DNA of 51,814 nucleotides, taken from the IMG/VR virus record IMGVR_UViG_3300023296_001433, positions 1 to 51,814 of that record. One strand, written 5' to 3'. This DNA is from a virus. The notes under the pieces are model-generated. The model ran no database searches, had not been told where the DNA came from, and worked only from the letters and a program-made list of their open reading frames with translations. Position numbers and translations under genes: made by a program. Within the stretch, counting starts at the first letter, position 1; every line of letters begins with the position of its first letter. This document shows, piece by piece, positions 1-7,505 of the stretch.

Positions 1-1
1 T

Positions 2-430
2 AAAACTACAATTGATTCACGAGGCATTGTTACAGAAACAATCGCTGGCTCAAACGACATTCTTGTCGTTGCAAATCGCACTGTCGAAAATGCAACTATT
101 TCATCTCCCGATGTTACAGGCACAGCAACAGTTGCACCCCCATTCCACGTGCTCAACCCAGGCGCAGGTGGCTTGGTCACTGGTTCGCTTCCAACAATTG
201 GAAGCGAAGAAGTTGGACTAAGAGTTCTTATTCATAAGGATGAGACCACTGGTGCTGCGGTTCTTTCAGGCGCAACTGGCCAGCCAGTTGTCAAACAGGG
301 TATTATCCTTAGCGCTGCAACCCTTGAATACAAGCTCACTGGTCCTACAGCTGTAGCTGACCTTGTTGCTTCTGTTTCAGGCTCTGGCAACTACCATTGG
401 GTAGTTGTTGCAGGTTCTGGCAGCTACTGA
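2..430 (+). CDS. C-terminal part of a virion-type structural protein (5' end outside window)
   Basis: The frame is open from the window edge to a TGA at 428-430, giving about 142 residues. The protein is rich in Gly, Ala, Thr, Ser and Val, almost free of Cys, Trp and Met, and ends in a Ser/Gly/Tyr-rich tail. This composition suits a beta-structured phage decoration, fibre or sheath-like protein. It is the only convincing plus-strand gene in the window and converges on the minus-strand block. Function beyond virion-type is inference from composition and context. Confidence 0.7.
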   Translation, partial: KTTIDSRGIVTETIAGSNDILVVANRTVENATISSPDVTGTATVAPPFHVLNPGAGGLVTGSLPTIGSEEVGLRVLIHKDETTGAAVLSGATGQPVVKQGIILSAATLEYKLTGPTAVADLVASVSGSGNYHWVVVAGSGSY

Positions 431-452
431 TCTCAGTAACCTATTCACTCAA

Positions 453-487
453 AATAGCCGCCTAGCCGCCCGCCATGGGCGGCTATT
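453..487. terminator. Hairpin between convergent genes, probable bidirectional terminator
   Basis: AATAGCCGCC at 453-462 is complementary to GGCGGCTATT at 478-487, and TAGCCGCCC at 463-471 can pair instead with GGGCGGCTA at 477-485. The two GC-rich stems are alternatives. There is no long T tract. The position between the plus-strand gene and the first minus-strand gene supports termination for both. Confidence 0.6.
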
Positions 488-507
488 GGCATTTAAGCTG
501 TTGATTT

Positions 508-843
508 TCAAGCTAATTTTAGTCCGTAGTACTTGCCTTTCGTTTGTCGGATCTCCCATTCACCGATGAAAACGCCCTGGATTACGGCCGTGCTGTAAAA
601 GGCATGCTCAAAATCCACAGGGCGAATCCAGAATTCTTGGTCGTTTGCAGTGTTGATCATTTTGACCTTACTGTAAGCCATTGGAAATCTATATGGTTTA
701 AACGCTGCCTTAAATGGCTTGTTGACCGCCCACATGATTAAACGCTTTTCCCCTTGTTTTAGTGAATAAAATTCCCATGGAACACGTACTCTGACATTGC
801 CCTCAACAACCCAGGGAATTTCCAGGGTTTCCAAATTAGTCAT
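508..843 (-). CDS. Small phage protein, paralogue of the gene at 1758-2117
   Basis: 111 residues, ATG start, TGA stop; not recognised by name. It shares with the protein at 1758-2117 an IMW-x-N-P-KAA block in the middle and a C-terminal ST-AI-GVF-EW pattern, so the two are diverged paralogues. No signal peptide or membrane segment. It is the last gene of the minus-strand block before the convergent terminator. Function unknown. Confidence 0.75.
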   Translation of the reverse strand: MTNLETLEIPWVVEGNVRVRVPWEFYSLKQGEKRLIMWAVNKPFKAAFKPYRFPMAYSKVKMINTANDQEFWIRPVDFEHAFYSTAVIQGVFIGEWEIRQTKGKYYGLKLA

Positions 844-851
844 ACCTATTA

Positions 852-924
852 CGCTCCTTGAGGGAGTCGAACCCCCGACACAACGGTTTAAAGCCGTCTG
901 TTCTGACCACTGAACTAAAGGAGC
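852..924 (-). tRNA. tRNA with anticodon UUA (possible ochre suppressor)
   Basis: 73 nt, no encoded CCA, discriminator G. The acceptor GCTCCTT/AAGGAGC pairs perfectly, the D stem is GTTC/GAAC, the anticodon stem GACGG/CCGTT holds loop CTTTAAA, and the T arm is GGGGG-TTCGACT-CCCTC. Positions 34-36 read UUA, which would decode UAA and, by U34 wobble, possibly UAG. A single change at position 36 would give Lys (UUU) or Gln (UUG). G73 fits Gln or Ser better than Lys or Tyr. Genes in the window end in all three stops, so the code is not globally reassigned; the tRNA could be a partial suppressor or a mutated relic. Confidence 0.8.
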
Positions 925-936
925 CTATCATTAGGC

Positions 937-1153
937 TTAGCATGATTCTTCTTCTGTTTCAACCAGTTTACCGTCGGCCGAAACTAAGCCACCAAAAATT
1001 TGTTCGTAGTTGACAAAACCGATTGGCTTTTTGCCTACATGATCGAATGCACCATTTTCCTGCTGCCAGTATTTTTTATGAGCGTGATAATCATCCCATC
1101 CTTGTTGAAGGTTGCCCTTTCGGAACTAGGTAAACTTCTTTGTCGTTTTCCAT
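937..1153 (-). pseudogene. Small protein gene interrupted by an apparent +1 frameshift
   Basis: An ATG one base after the preceding stop opens MENDKEVYLVPKG, which runs out of frame at a TGA (1091-1093). From about 1126 downward another frame is open and strongly protein-like (WDDYHAHKKYWQQENGAF) to a TAA at 937-939; it has no start of its own and is bounded upstream by TAG at 1127-1129. Moving one base forward at the GAAAGGG run (about 1114-1123) joins the two into one protein of about 71 residues. Decay, sequence error and programmed shifting are all possible. Function unknown. Confidence 0.65.
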
Positions 1154-1154
1154 T

Positions 1155-1628
1155 TCAGGCTTGTCCAGACATTTTTAGACGTCTTTGCACCAGTGATTTT
1201 AAACGAAGTTTACCTGGATCAGGTGGCACAGGGCGCTCGAAAATCTCGTTCTTCTCGCCATGGAGCCAGGCGACGATTGCCTCTTCATTTAGTTCCCTAG
1301 TCCAATGTACACGATACGTACCAAAACTACGGCAAACCTGATATATTTCCTTTGCCAGCGCTTTATGGTAATATGTTTGACTGTGAGCTGGGTTATTCCT
1401 AGGGTTAATCTTCTCTAGCTGATTCCGATCCAAACCACGCATCAATGCGTATGCAAGCAAGTGGACTCGGGTGTAATGCCCGAGAGCACGTTTCTCACAC
1501 CAAGCGTAGTCTCGCTTGCTGCCATGATTTGGCAGTATATATTTTCTACGGATATCTTGGGACTCCGCAGCTAAGCCCTTTATAACAGCTTTCAGGGCGA
1601 TCAAATCTTTTCTGGTCAATGCTTTCAT
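1155..1628 (-). CDS. Conserved-type phage protein of unknown function
   Basis: 157 residues from an ATG with a strong AGGAGG ribosome-binding site 5-6 bases upstream. The protein is basic and mostly helical in character, with no signal peptide, membrane segment or recognised catalytic motif. The stop is one base from the ATG of the next gene, so the two are probably co-translated. A promoter-like sequence lies at 1649-1680. No function assigned. Confidence 0.8.
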   Translation of the reverse strand: MKALTRKDLIALKAVIKGLAAESQDIRRKYILPNHGSKRDYAWCEKRALGHYTRVHLLAYALMRGLDRNQLEKINPRNNPAHSQTYYHKALAKEIYQVCRSFGTYRVHWTRELNEEAIVAWLHGEKNEIFERPVPPDPGKLRLKSLVQRRLKMSGQA

Positions 1629-1648
1629 TTCTTCCTCCTATGGATTTT

Positions 1649-1680
1649 ATTATCTTATCTTGCTAACCAATTTATAAACT
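1649..1680 (-). promoter_or_regulatory. Sigma70-type promoter candidate upstream of 1155-1628
   Basis: On the minus strand GTTTATA is followed after 18 bases by GATAAT. A CTAACC/GGTTAG dyad flanks the -35 region. It matches the recurrent GGTTTACA-17-TACAAT pattern seen elsewhere in this window, but weakly. Confidence 0.45.
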
Positions 1681-1757
1681 AAAGGTTAGTTAGGAGGAGG
1701 TCCACGATTGTGGAGTTACCAGAAATGTTCTGTGAATGACTTGGTCATGTTCTTATC

Positions 1758-2117
1758 TTAAGCCTCAAGGATATAAATGTTTCGTCCGCTTCTACGAAAG
1801 CGCCACTCAGTTACAAAAACCCCAGCAATTGCTGGAGTGGATTTTATCAGCTTCTCAAAATCTTTACACTTACAATAGTACCTACGATCGAGGCCATTTT
1901 CCGTATTCTTTAGTATTGCCTGCATAGACCCTCCAGTGCGAGCAACAAAAAATCTAACAAATCTAAGCGCTGCTTTGATTGGATCATTTGACTTCCACAT
2001 GATAGGTGTCCCATTTAATTCAGTCAGGTCCTTCCTTGGAGCTGACTCTGGTACATTCATAAGTTTTCCTATATGTGGAACTAGAAAGTCTAGTTGAGGG
2101 TTGGCCACAGGCATCAC
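1758..2117 (-). CDS. Small phage protein, paralogue of 508-843
   Basis: 119 residues, TAA stop. It shares IMW-x-N-x-P-x-KAA and the GVF-x-EW C-terminal pattern with the protein at 508-843. The first codons overlap the end of the exonuclease gene by four bases, indicating translational coupling. Function unknown. Confidence 0.75.
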   Translation of the reverse strand: MMPVANPQLDFLVPHIGKLMNVPESAPRKDLTELNGTPIMWKSNDPIKAALRFVRFFVARTGGSMQAILKNTENGLDRRYYCKCKDFEKLIKSTPAIAGVFVTEWRFRRSGRNIYILEA

Positions 2118-2701
2118 TTACCTTGCACTTCCTTCAACATTCGAATAAAAGACTGGCCCTGCTCCCTAGCATCGTCAATAGCTTTGTGTGTATGTGGCAA
2201 GTCAGTGAACCACCTCTTCGGCCAATTTTGTTTGCCAGATCTACGGAATGACTTCTTCTTGAGCAAGGTCATCGCCATCGACTTCATATCGATACAAGAA
2301 AATGAGAACGGTGCTCGGCCAGCAAACTTCATCATGTAGATGTAGACAAACATGTAGTCAAACGTGCTCGGCATGGCCACTGCTACGGGTTTGTATCTAT
2401 TGCCACAAGTATTTTCAACCCACGTGACAAATTCTTCCATCCCGTCAGACGGACTCTTTAGGTCTTGGCGGCAATACTCCCAGGCTTCTGGGAATTGCTC
2501 CCACCATTCCATTGTGGCAGGATGCTCCCGTGCACCAGGAAGCTGTTCAAAATTCACTTCGAAGGTTGACAATTCCGTTCCGTCGGGAAGAAGCGCTGTG
2601 ACACCCAGACTAAGCATTGAGTAATCTAACGGGTAAGGCCCATCAGCTTCAATATCCATGCTGAAGTACAGCTCACTTTTTGCTTCCGTGTTTTCAGTCA
2701 C
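2114..2701 (-). CDS. DEDDh-type 3'-5' exonuclease (RNase H fold)
   Basis: 195 residues. The N-terminus holds Exo I as SMDIEADG (Asp and Glu of the DxE pair, residues about 14-20). The C-terminus holds HTHKAIDDAREQ, the Exo III His-x4-Asp of the DEDDh class. A middle Asp in STFDYMF fits Exo II. The closest known group is the Rv2179c-like 3'-5' exoribonucleases found in many phages. It likely trims RNA or DNA ends. The start overlaps the stop of the upstream gene (ATGA). Confidence 0.85.
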   Translation of the reverse strand: MTENTEAKSELYFSMDIEADGPYPLDYSMLSLGVTALLPDGTELSTFEVNFEQLPGAREHPATMEWWEQFPEAWEYCRQDLKSPSDGMEEFVTWVENTCGNRYKPVAVAMPSTFDYMFVYIYMMKFAGRAPFSFSCIDMKSMAMTLLKKKSFRRSGKQNWPKRWFTDLPHTHKAIDDAREQGQSFIRMLKEVQGK

Positions 2702-2985
2702 GTTGGACTCCGATCATTGATAATTCCTTCTTTGAACTTCACCAGGTTTTGCCAACACCACTTCACAAAAGCGTAGTTTGGGTTTGTGCCCCATGTTAGG
2801 TCTACCTTACCTTCATTGTAAGCTTGTTTAAACTGTGGAAACCAAATAACCGCAACCTCCTTTTTGAAGTTGTCCAGGTCCCATGGTGAACTTGGGGTCG
2901 AGAACATCTTTGCAAATGAGTCAACCTCATCAAAAAACTTCTCCATCTCCATTATGGCTTCTTTGTCCCCGTATTCATCGGCCAT
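2698..2985 (-). CDS. Small acidic protein of unknown function
   Basis: 95 residues, Met start; N-terminal half acidic and helical, C-terminal half aromatic-rich. It overlaps its upstream neighbour by 11 bases and its downstream neighbour by 4, so it sits inside a coupled operon with the exonuclease. No family recognised. Confidence 0.75.
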   Translation of the reverse strand: MADEYGDKEAIMEMEKFFDEVDSFAKMFSTPSSPWDLDNFKKEVAVIWFPQFKQAYNEGKVDLTWGTNPNYAFVKWCWQNLVKFKEGIINDRSPT

Positions 2986-3214
2986 AACAAACCCTGTTTA
3001 CAATAACTACAGCTGCTGCTGGTGAGATCTCCATGAAACCGCTGCCCTCTTTGTCCAAGATAGACAAAAATCCGTTAGGGTTTTGGTGAACCTCAGCTAC
3101 TTCCCAAGCTTCATCTTCTGTTACAATAATGTCGCCTACCTGAACAGTGCTGGCAGCTGCATATTGCTTCTTCAGGCGCATGATGAGGTCTTTTGCGGAC
3201 CAAATATTACTCAT
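2975..3214 (-). CDS. Small beta-rich protein of unknown function
   Basis: 79 residues. A QVGDIIVTEDEAWEVAEV stretch looks like an SH3-like barrel strand pattern. The ATG lies inside the last codons of the small gene upstream (ATGAGTAA), indicating coupling. Not otherwise recognised. Confidence 0.7.
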   Translation of the reverse strand: MSNIWSAKDLIMRLKKQYAAASTVQVGDIIVTEDEAWEVAEVHQNPNGFLSILDKEGSGFMEISPAAAVVIVNRVCYGR

Positions 3215-3353
3215 TTGTTTCTAACTCCACGTGGTCTAGCATGCAAGACAGGCTACAAGCATCACATACATACCTTAGCATTCTTTCCCCAAAAATAAAC
3301 TCAATTTCGCCGATTAGAGGGTCTCCGTATTTTTCAGGCAACCTGCTCTTCAA
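3207..3353 (-). CDS. 48-residue Cys-containing protein, TTG start
   Basis: The open frame ends with TAA at 3207-3209, overlapping the ATG of the next gene. The best start is TTG at 3351-3353, which overlaps the upstream TGA as TTGA; a second TTG at 3339-3341 is possible. The product contains CDACSLSC near the C-terminus, a possible metal-binding group. Coding is inferred from open frame, coupling on both sides and sensible composition. Confidence 0.5.
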   Translation of the reverse strand: MKSRLPEKYGDPLIGEIEFIFGERMLRYVCDACSLSCMLDHVELETNE

Positions 3354-3556
3354 GTTCTTTCACTCGATTCTTCATCTCTACTACACCTTCTTTCTATCTG
3401 AAAATTGTAAATATGATAGCGCTCACCTGTGAGGCGTTGGTAGTACTGTTTGAAAACCCAGGCAGCAAGGATACCATCAACGTTCATTTGATAAGGGAAG
3501 TCAGGTGGTCCTGAGTCTCCGATCCTGAATACGTTGTAGGTTCTTCTGCCACTCAT
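3350..3556 (-). CDS. Small protein of unknown function, possibly frameshifted at its 3' end
   Basis: The uninterrupted frame gives 68 residues starting MSGRRTYNVFRIGD. The last 15 or so residues look unnatural. A +1 shift in the GAAAGAAGG run (about 3385-3395) would instead give EGVVEMKNRVKELEEQVA ending with TGA at 3334-3336, a typical coiled-coil tail. I cannot decide between the two ends. A TATGCT -10-like box lies just upstream of the start. Confidence 0.5.
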   Translation of the reverse strand: MSGRRTYNVFRIGDSGPPDFPYQMNVDGILAAWVFKQYYQRLTGERYHIYNFQIERRCSRDEESSERT

Positions 3557-3617
3557 ACCTTATAGCATACCACGCCCTCAACGGCTTTTGAACTTATTGG
3601 CCAGGACTTAAAGAAAT

Positions 3618-3648
3618 CTACCCGCACTCAAGTAATGGGTGCGGGTAG
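3618..3648 (-). terminator. Intrinsic terminator of the tmRNA gene
   Basis: Ten-base stem CTACCCGCAC/GTGCGGGTAG with an 11-base loop, followed on the minus strand by ATTTCTTT. It lies 9 bases after the tmRNA 3' end. Confidence 0.85.
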
Positions 3649-3657
3649 ACGTGTTAG

Positions 3658-4014
3658 TGGAGGCGGGCGCTTCGAAGCGCCGTGTTTGAAAATGCCTAGA
3701 ATAGTATCTACGTTGCCTAGTCTGATTTCTGATCTACTGCTCAAGGTACCAAACGCCCAACAGGTTCTTTGCTTCTATTAATCTCGACTTATCACTTAGT
3801 AGCAGCAGTGATTTCGTCCAATCTCTTTATTTACGCCTCATGGTAGCCGAGACATGGCTAGTCAATCAACGGCTCTTCAACTGGTCTTTTCAGGCAGCAA
3901 GAGCGAGTGGTGCATTATCTGCATTTATAGTTGTCTACAGGATTCAAGTGGTCATAAACACCCACCGCAACGCAACCGTCCCGTCTTTTTCCAAGTCGAA
4001 ACCATTTCGCCCCC
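3658..4014 (-). ncRNA. ssrA: tmRNA (transfer-messenger RNA)
   Basis: 357 nt. The 5' end GGGGGCGAAATGGTTTCGAC is the conserved tmRNA opening and pairs with CGCCTCC at the 3' end. The 3' tRNA-like part has GACTAGGCAACGTAG and a T arm with TTCGAAG. An internal reading frame (about 3890-3925) encodes (N)ADNAPLALAA then TGA, a classic degradation tag ending in LALAA. CCA is not encoded. It rescues stalled ribosomes and tags the unfinished peptide. A promoter (4043-4073) and an intrinsic terminator make it an independent unit. Open frames on the plus strand across it are shadows. Confidence 0.93.
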
Positions 4015-4042
4015 AAAATTATCAAAGAAAAGTACTACAAGT

Positions 4043-4073
4043 AGTGTAGTTCATAAGTAGTGGGTTGTAAACC
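4043..4073 (-). promoter_or_regulatory. Promoter of the tmRNA gene
   Basis: GGTTTACA, 17-base spacer, TACACT. The -35 box sits in a GTGGGTT/AACCCAC dyad. Transcription would start about 28 bases before the mature tmRNA 5' end, leaving a leader for RNase P. Confidence 0.8.
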
Positions 4074-4078
4074 CACTT

Positions 4079-4414
4079 CTACTTCGTCGCTAAGTAGAAG
4101 TGTTTTATAAAATCAGCCTCTTGTGAGAGTACGACTGTGACAAGGGTCTCTACAAAAAGTAAAGAAAACTCTGTGACATGGGTATCCAGAGGGTTGACAA
4201 CTGAATTGGGAGGAGGCTCGATAAACAATCGCTTCTCGACTAGAAGCAATGGTGTTGTTTCTAGTCGGCGCCATGGGTTGTCACTTTGCCAGTGGTACCA
4301 AATGGGCCAAACTATTTCTCCAGTACCAGGATCAAGAATGTCAACACTCTCAAGTCTGACCGTGTCAGGTTCTAGGCGATAAAGTTTTCCTACTTTTATG
4401 TTCTTCATAGTCAT
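4079..4414 (-). CDS. Small beta-rich protein of the tandem GxLY/VVW family
   Basis: About 111 residues if started at the ATG overlapping the upstream TGA (ATGA); an upstream in-frame ATG would invade the previous gene. It has the family's N-terminal VGKLYRL box, but the C-terminal VVW block is poorly preserved. First gene upstream of the tmRNA promoter; its stop lies in a CTTCTACTT/AAGTAGAAG hairpin. Function unknown. Confidence 0.7.
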   Translation of the reverse strand: MTMKNIKVGKLYRLEPDTVRLESVDILDPGTGEIVWPIWYHWQSDNPWRRLETTPLLLVEKRLFIEPPPNSVVNPLDTHVTEFSLLFVETLVTVVLSQEADFIKHFYLATK

Positions 4415-4857
4415 TTCTGGTATGGATACCAATCGTTCAAAAACCCTTCTTCCGAAGCGTAGGAAAGCCACACGACTTTTTCTCCAATCAACATTTGATA
4501 TTCTATCCCAATGTACTCTATGCTTTCCATATATTCCAAATCAACAAACGCAACCTGGCCCTTGCGCACTGAAATGATCAGGCCAACATGGCAACACTCC
4601 ATTCTTGGTGATGTTCGTGGGAAATAGGCGATGTGGCGTCGCCAATATTCGATCTCATCTATTGTGAGGAAACTTCGTGAATGATTTTGGAAGTTATCCG
4701 CCCAAGCCAGTCTTTTATTCCACTTAAAGAACTCACAAGATGGAGCTGTGGAAGCTTTTACGCTACGGTTTGTTATGTACAGTCTGCCGACCTGTGGGCT
4801 GTCATCTAAGCCTGTTTCCAACACTTTTCGAACTTTGTTTTTCGCATAACCTGCCAT
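4411..4857 (-). CDS. GxLY/VVW family protein
   Basis: 148 residues from the chosen ATG (MAGYAKNK); an upstream ATG ten codons earlier is possible but increases overlap with the neighbour. It has VGRLYI near residue 25, a hydrophobic strand in the middle and GEKVVWLSY near the C-terminus. That is the family signature shared with at least ten other genes here. Function unknown. Confidence 0.7.
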   Translation of the reverse strand: MAGYAKNKVRKVLETGLDDSPQVGRLYITNRSVKASTAPSCEFFKWNKRLAWADNFQNHSRSFLTIDEIEYWRRHIAYFPRTSPRMECCHVGLIISVRKGQVAFVDLEYMESIEYIGIEYQMLIGEKVVWLSYASEEGFLNDWYPYQK

Positions 4858-5096
4858 ACTACTTTTTCCTGATGAATCCAAATCCACATATCAGCCTTGT
4901 CACCCATCGTTGCTCGTTCAACGAGTAACACATAACCACCAGTTCGAATGACGACATGGTCAGCATGGGTAATTGTTCTATCTGTTGACCCCCAGGGGTC
5001 TGTTGTGATAGCGCTAGATTTCCCTACCGCCCTGAACAAACTTCCTACCGTAAATTCTTTATTCTCCACGTTGATAAAGATGTCCGCCCAGGACAT
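4806..5096 (-). CDS. GxLY/VVW family protein
   Basis: 96 residues. Family landmarks are TVGSLFRA, YVLLVERA and HQEKVVWQV. The C-terminus overlaps the next gene by about 50 bases. A TACAAT box coincides with the start codon, so a nearby promoter is possible but doubtful. Function unknown. Confidence 0.7.
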   Translation of the reverse strand: MSWADIFINVENKEFTVGSLFRAVGKSSAITTDPWGSTDRTITHADHVVIRTGGYVLLVERATMGDKADMWIWIHQEKVVWQVMRKTKFEKCWKQA

Positions 5097-5155
5097 TGTA
5101 CCACAGTTAGAGTATTTTTAAATAGAATAACGCACGACAAAGCTTTCGGCCAAGG

Positions 5156-5440
5156 TTACACATCGTCATCAATTTTTTCTTTTGTGTTGTAACCCCTCGG
5201 GTCAATATCAAATTGATATGCGGTGTCTACATCAAATGCAAATACTACTATGCCATTCCAGAGCAAAGCTAGGTGTTCACTAAAATTTCGATTCATATAA
5301 TATGCAAGTAGCAACACATATTCGTCTTTTGGAATGGTTAGCTTTCTTTTTTCCTTTACAACAGTAGTATCGAGGTGAGTTGGAATTTTGGTTCTGGTCC
5401 GCCATACAGCCCCAGCTCGGTAACTTCGATTGTCAGGCAT
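5156..5440 (-). CDS. GxLY/VVW family protein
   Basis: 94 residues. Family landmarks are RAGAVWRT, EYVLLLAYY and NGIVVFAF. Eight bases overlap with the upstream gene. Function unknown. Confidence 0.7.
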   Translation of the reverse strand: MPDNRSYRAGAVWRTRTKIPTHLDTTVVKEKRKLTIPKDEYVLLLAYYMNRNFSEHLALLWNGIVVFAFDVDTAYQFDIDPRGYNTKEKIDDDV

Positions 5441-5819
5441 CTGTTGAGCCTTTGCTTAAGTCCAGCTTTTCAAACTCGCTTACTAGTCGAGCGACTGTTC
5501 TGCCTTTCTTGTGTCGAAAGCCTACCAAAACTTCTCCAGCAAGAAGCCTAAGAAAGTGGCATTTGATGAAAGGATCATAAATAATATCTATGAACATCAA
5601 CAGGCTGTCTTTTTTAATCGAAACGGGTCTAAGCCATCCCTGCTCAGGAAAAGACACAACTACCTTGTCTTTGTCGATTTCGCCTCGTAGCTCCATTAAG
5701 TGGTTGTTAGCTCTTGAGCGAAAAATTGTTCCTGGCGTAATCCCATACGCAAGTTCCAGTGAACTCAGAAGGGTGCGGCATATTTTTTTCTGCTTGTGGC
5801 TTACTTTGCGACGTTGCAT
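5433..5819 (-). CDS. GxLY/VVW family protein
   Basis: 128 residues, basic N-terminus. Family landmarks are TPGTIFRS, LLMFIDII and AGEVLVGF. Three bases separate it from the upstream gene. Function unknown. Confidence 0.7.
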   Translation of the reverse strand: MQRRKVSHKQKKICRTLLSSLELAYGITPGTIFRSRANNHLMELRGEIDKDKVVVSFPEQGWLRPVSIKKDSLLMFIDIIYDPFIKCHFLRLLAGEVLVGFRHKKGRTVARLVSEFEKLDLSKGSTDA

Positions 5820-5822
5820 TAG

Positions 5823-6221
5823 TTACCTGCCAGGGTTGTCTTTAGTGTTCACTTTAATGAAGTATTTCCGAAAAATATCGTAGTACTGATCTGGGCTTCT
5901 AATCCTAAGATACACACTTTTCTCACCATAGTAAAACTGATGGGCAAAATTTGTGCTATCCAGGAAGCCAATGAGTCGATTTTCTTCGATAGCACATAGA
6001 CTAATTTTTGCTATACCAAGATATAGCATAAGGGCCTTTTCTTTGGCGTCAAAACCTTTAAAGAAATTCGGGCGAAAAGGGGCTTTGTCTTTTGTTATCA
6101 GTACAGTAATTAGGCCCAAGGGACGCTTAAATTGTACCAGGGCTCCTGGCGGCGTGTGTATAACAGCCATGCCACTGTTGAGCCTATCCAATAGTGCTTG
6201 ATTCTTCAGCTTCTTTTTCAC
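5823..6221 (-). CDS. GxLY/VVW family protein
   Basis: 132 residues with a Lys-rich start. Family landmarks are PPGALVQF, ALMLYLGI and GEKSVYLRI. Four-base overlap with the upstream gene. Function unknown. Confidence 0.7.
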   Translation of the reverse strand: MKKKLKNQALLDRLNSGMAVIHTPPGALVQFKRPLGLITVLITKDKAPFRPNFFKGFDAKEKALMLYLGIAKISLCAIEENRLIGFLDSTNFAHQFYYGEKSVYLRIRSPDQYYDIFRKYFIKVNTKDNPGR

Positions 6222-6613
6222 AAAGGGATTGCCTCGAATTTTATGGAAAGTTGGACAGCGGGGGCATCAATGGATTCATAATGCCACCAGACAACTTTAT
6301 CCCCGTATAGAAAGCACAATAGCCTATGTGTCGTGTATTCGGTAATAGTCGGCACTCCCAAAGAATGGACCTCGCTTCTGCCAACCTCTCTTTCAAGTAG
6401 GCCAAGGAACATGAGAACGGTTCCTTTATCTACCAGAACAATCTTCTCACCACGTATCCACTCTTTGCTTGTTCCGCCTGCCAGCTCTAGTTTCTCAAAC
6501 ACTGGTGTTCCGAACTCATTCCAAAAGTAGGTGTTATTCTTAGGTGTAACTAGACGACCAGGTGTAAAGCCTGCTGCTGCAAGCTCTTCATTGTATTTGG
6601 CGTAATCAGTCAT
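6218..6613 (-). CDS. GxLY/VVW family protein
   Basis: 131 residues from the ATG that overlaps the upstream stop as ATGA; a longer frame reaching 6706 would run through the upstream gene. Family landmarks are TPGRLVTP, TVLMFLGLL and LYGDKVVWWHY. This is the clearest example of the C-terminal block. Function unknown. Confidence 0.75.
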   Translation of the reverse strand: MTDYAKYNEELAAAGFTPGRLVTPKNNTYFWNEFGTPVFEKLELAGGTSKEWIRGEKIVLVDKGTVLMFLGLLEREVGRSEVHSLGVPTITEYTTHRLLCFLYGDKVVWWHYESIDAPAVQLSIKFEAIPL

Positions 6614-7095
6614 TTGGTTTGTACTTTTTCCAGAAAGTCGCCGAGGTTGCCTAAGTCTTGGTGGACTCTGCTGTCCTGATGCAAGAAAACGATCTTGTCT
6701 CCCCATAAAAGCTGGAGGGTTGGGACGTCAAAATTTTGGTCGGGGACTACATCCAAATACAGCACGTATTCTCCTTCGGGTATTGTGAGCCACTTCTGGT
6801 AACCAGGGCGGGAATGCCTAGCTGGGATACCCGTCTTGACTGGCAAATTACTTTTCAACAATGCCATAGAACCAGGCCTAAGGTTGTATGTCTTACACAG
6901 TTCAAACTTAAGTCTCTTGCATTCGACACGAATGCGTCGGGTATTGGCAAGGTCGTAAGTTTCCTCTAAAGCCTGTAAAGCTTTTTTTAAAAGAGGATTG
7001 CTTGACAGAAGCAAGCGGCGTTCAACGAAACTGAAGGCAGTCTCTGTAACGATCTCTGCCAATTTTCTAATCTCTGGGAGAGGGCTGATTATCAT
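6610..7095 (-). CDS. GxLY/VVW family protein with helical N-terminal extension
   Basis: 161 residues. About 70 helical residues precede the family region, which has RPGSMALL, EYVLYLDVV and WGDKIVFLHQ. It overlaps the damaged paralogue upstream by 29 bases. Function unknown. Confidence 0.75.
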   Translation of the reverse strand: MIISPLPEIRKLAEIVTETAFSFVERRLLLSSNPLLKKALQALEETYDLANTRRIRVECKRLKFELCKTYNLRPGSMALLKSNLPVKTGIPARHSRPGYQKWLTIPEGEYVLYLDVVPDQNFDVPTLQLLWGDKIVFLHQDSRVHQDLGNLGDFLEKVQTK

Positions 7096-7499
7096 AATCC
7101 TTGTTTAGTCTTCTTGGAACTGCTTTTGCAAGCATTTCATCGAATTCTCTTTTTATTAGGTACATATGAAAAACCTTTTCTTTAAAGAGAATACAAAGTT
7201 TCCAGCGTTTCTCATGGGTGGTTGGACGACGACGTCTGTTAGAGTTTCGGGTTTTTGAACCCACCTCACGCTTTAGGCTCACATACTCTGGATCAGCTAA
7301 GAGGAAAAAAGATAACTCCAGGTGACATAAACCCTGAAAACACTTCCCCAGTAAGTTCATGCCGTGAATACACCTGGTTTTCAGCAATTTTAATCTCCGA
7401 GGCATGGAAATACCGAAAGCTTTTCCTGCCTGGTGACTTCCTAGAAAACAGTAACAAGGCACCTGCGGTGAAACGTGGGTGGGCTTTATATCTGGGCAT
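7067..7499 (-). pseudogene. GxLY/VVW family gene broken by a +1 shift in a T run
   Basis: A first frame starting at ATG 7497-7499 reads FTAGALLLF, the family N-terminal box, and stops just after a run of six T (about 7306-7311). The next frame carries LADPEYVSL and the C-terminal LFKEKVFHMYL block to a stop at 7067. Shifting one base forward in the T run joins them. A homopolymer sequencing error, a real mutation or programmed shifting are all possible. Confidence 0.65.
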
Positions 7500-7505
7500 G
7501 CAGGT

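Noticed and set aside
3840-4060. Two plus-strand open frames of about 68 codons
   Set aside because: They lie antisense to the tmRNA, which explains the sequence better.
5086-5125. TACAAT box with upstream TTTAAA
   Set aside because: The -10 box coincides with the start codon of 4806-5096, so transcription would begin inside the gene; not listed as a promoter.
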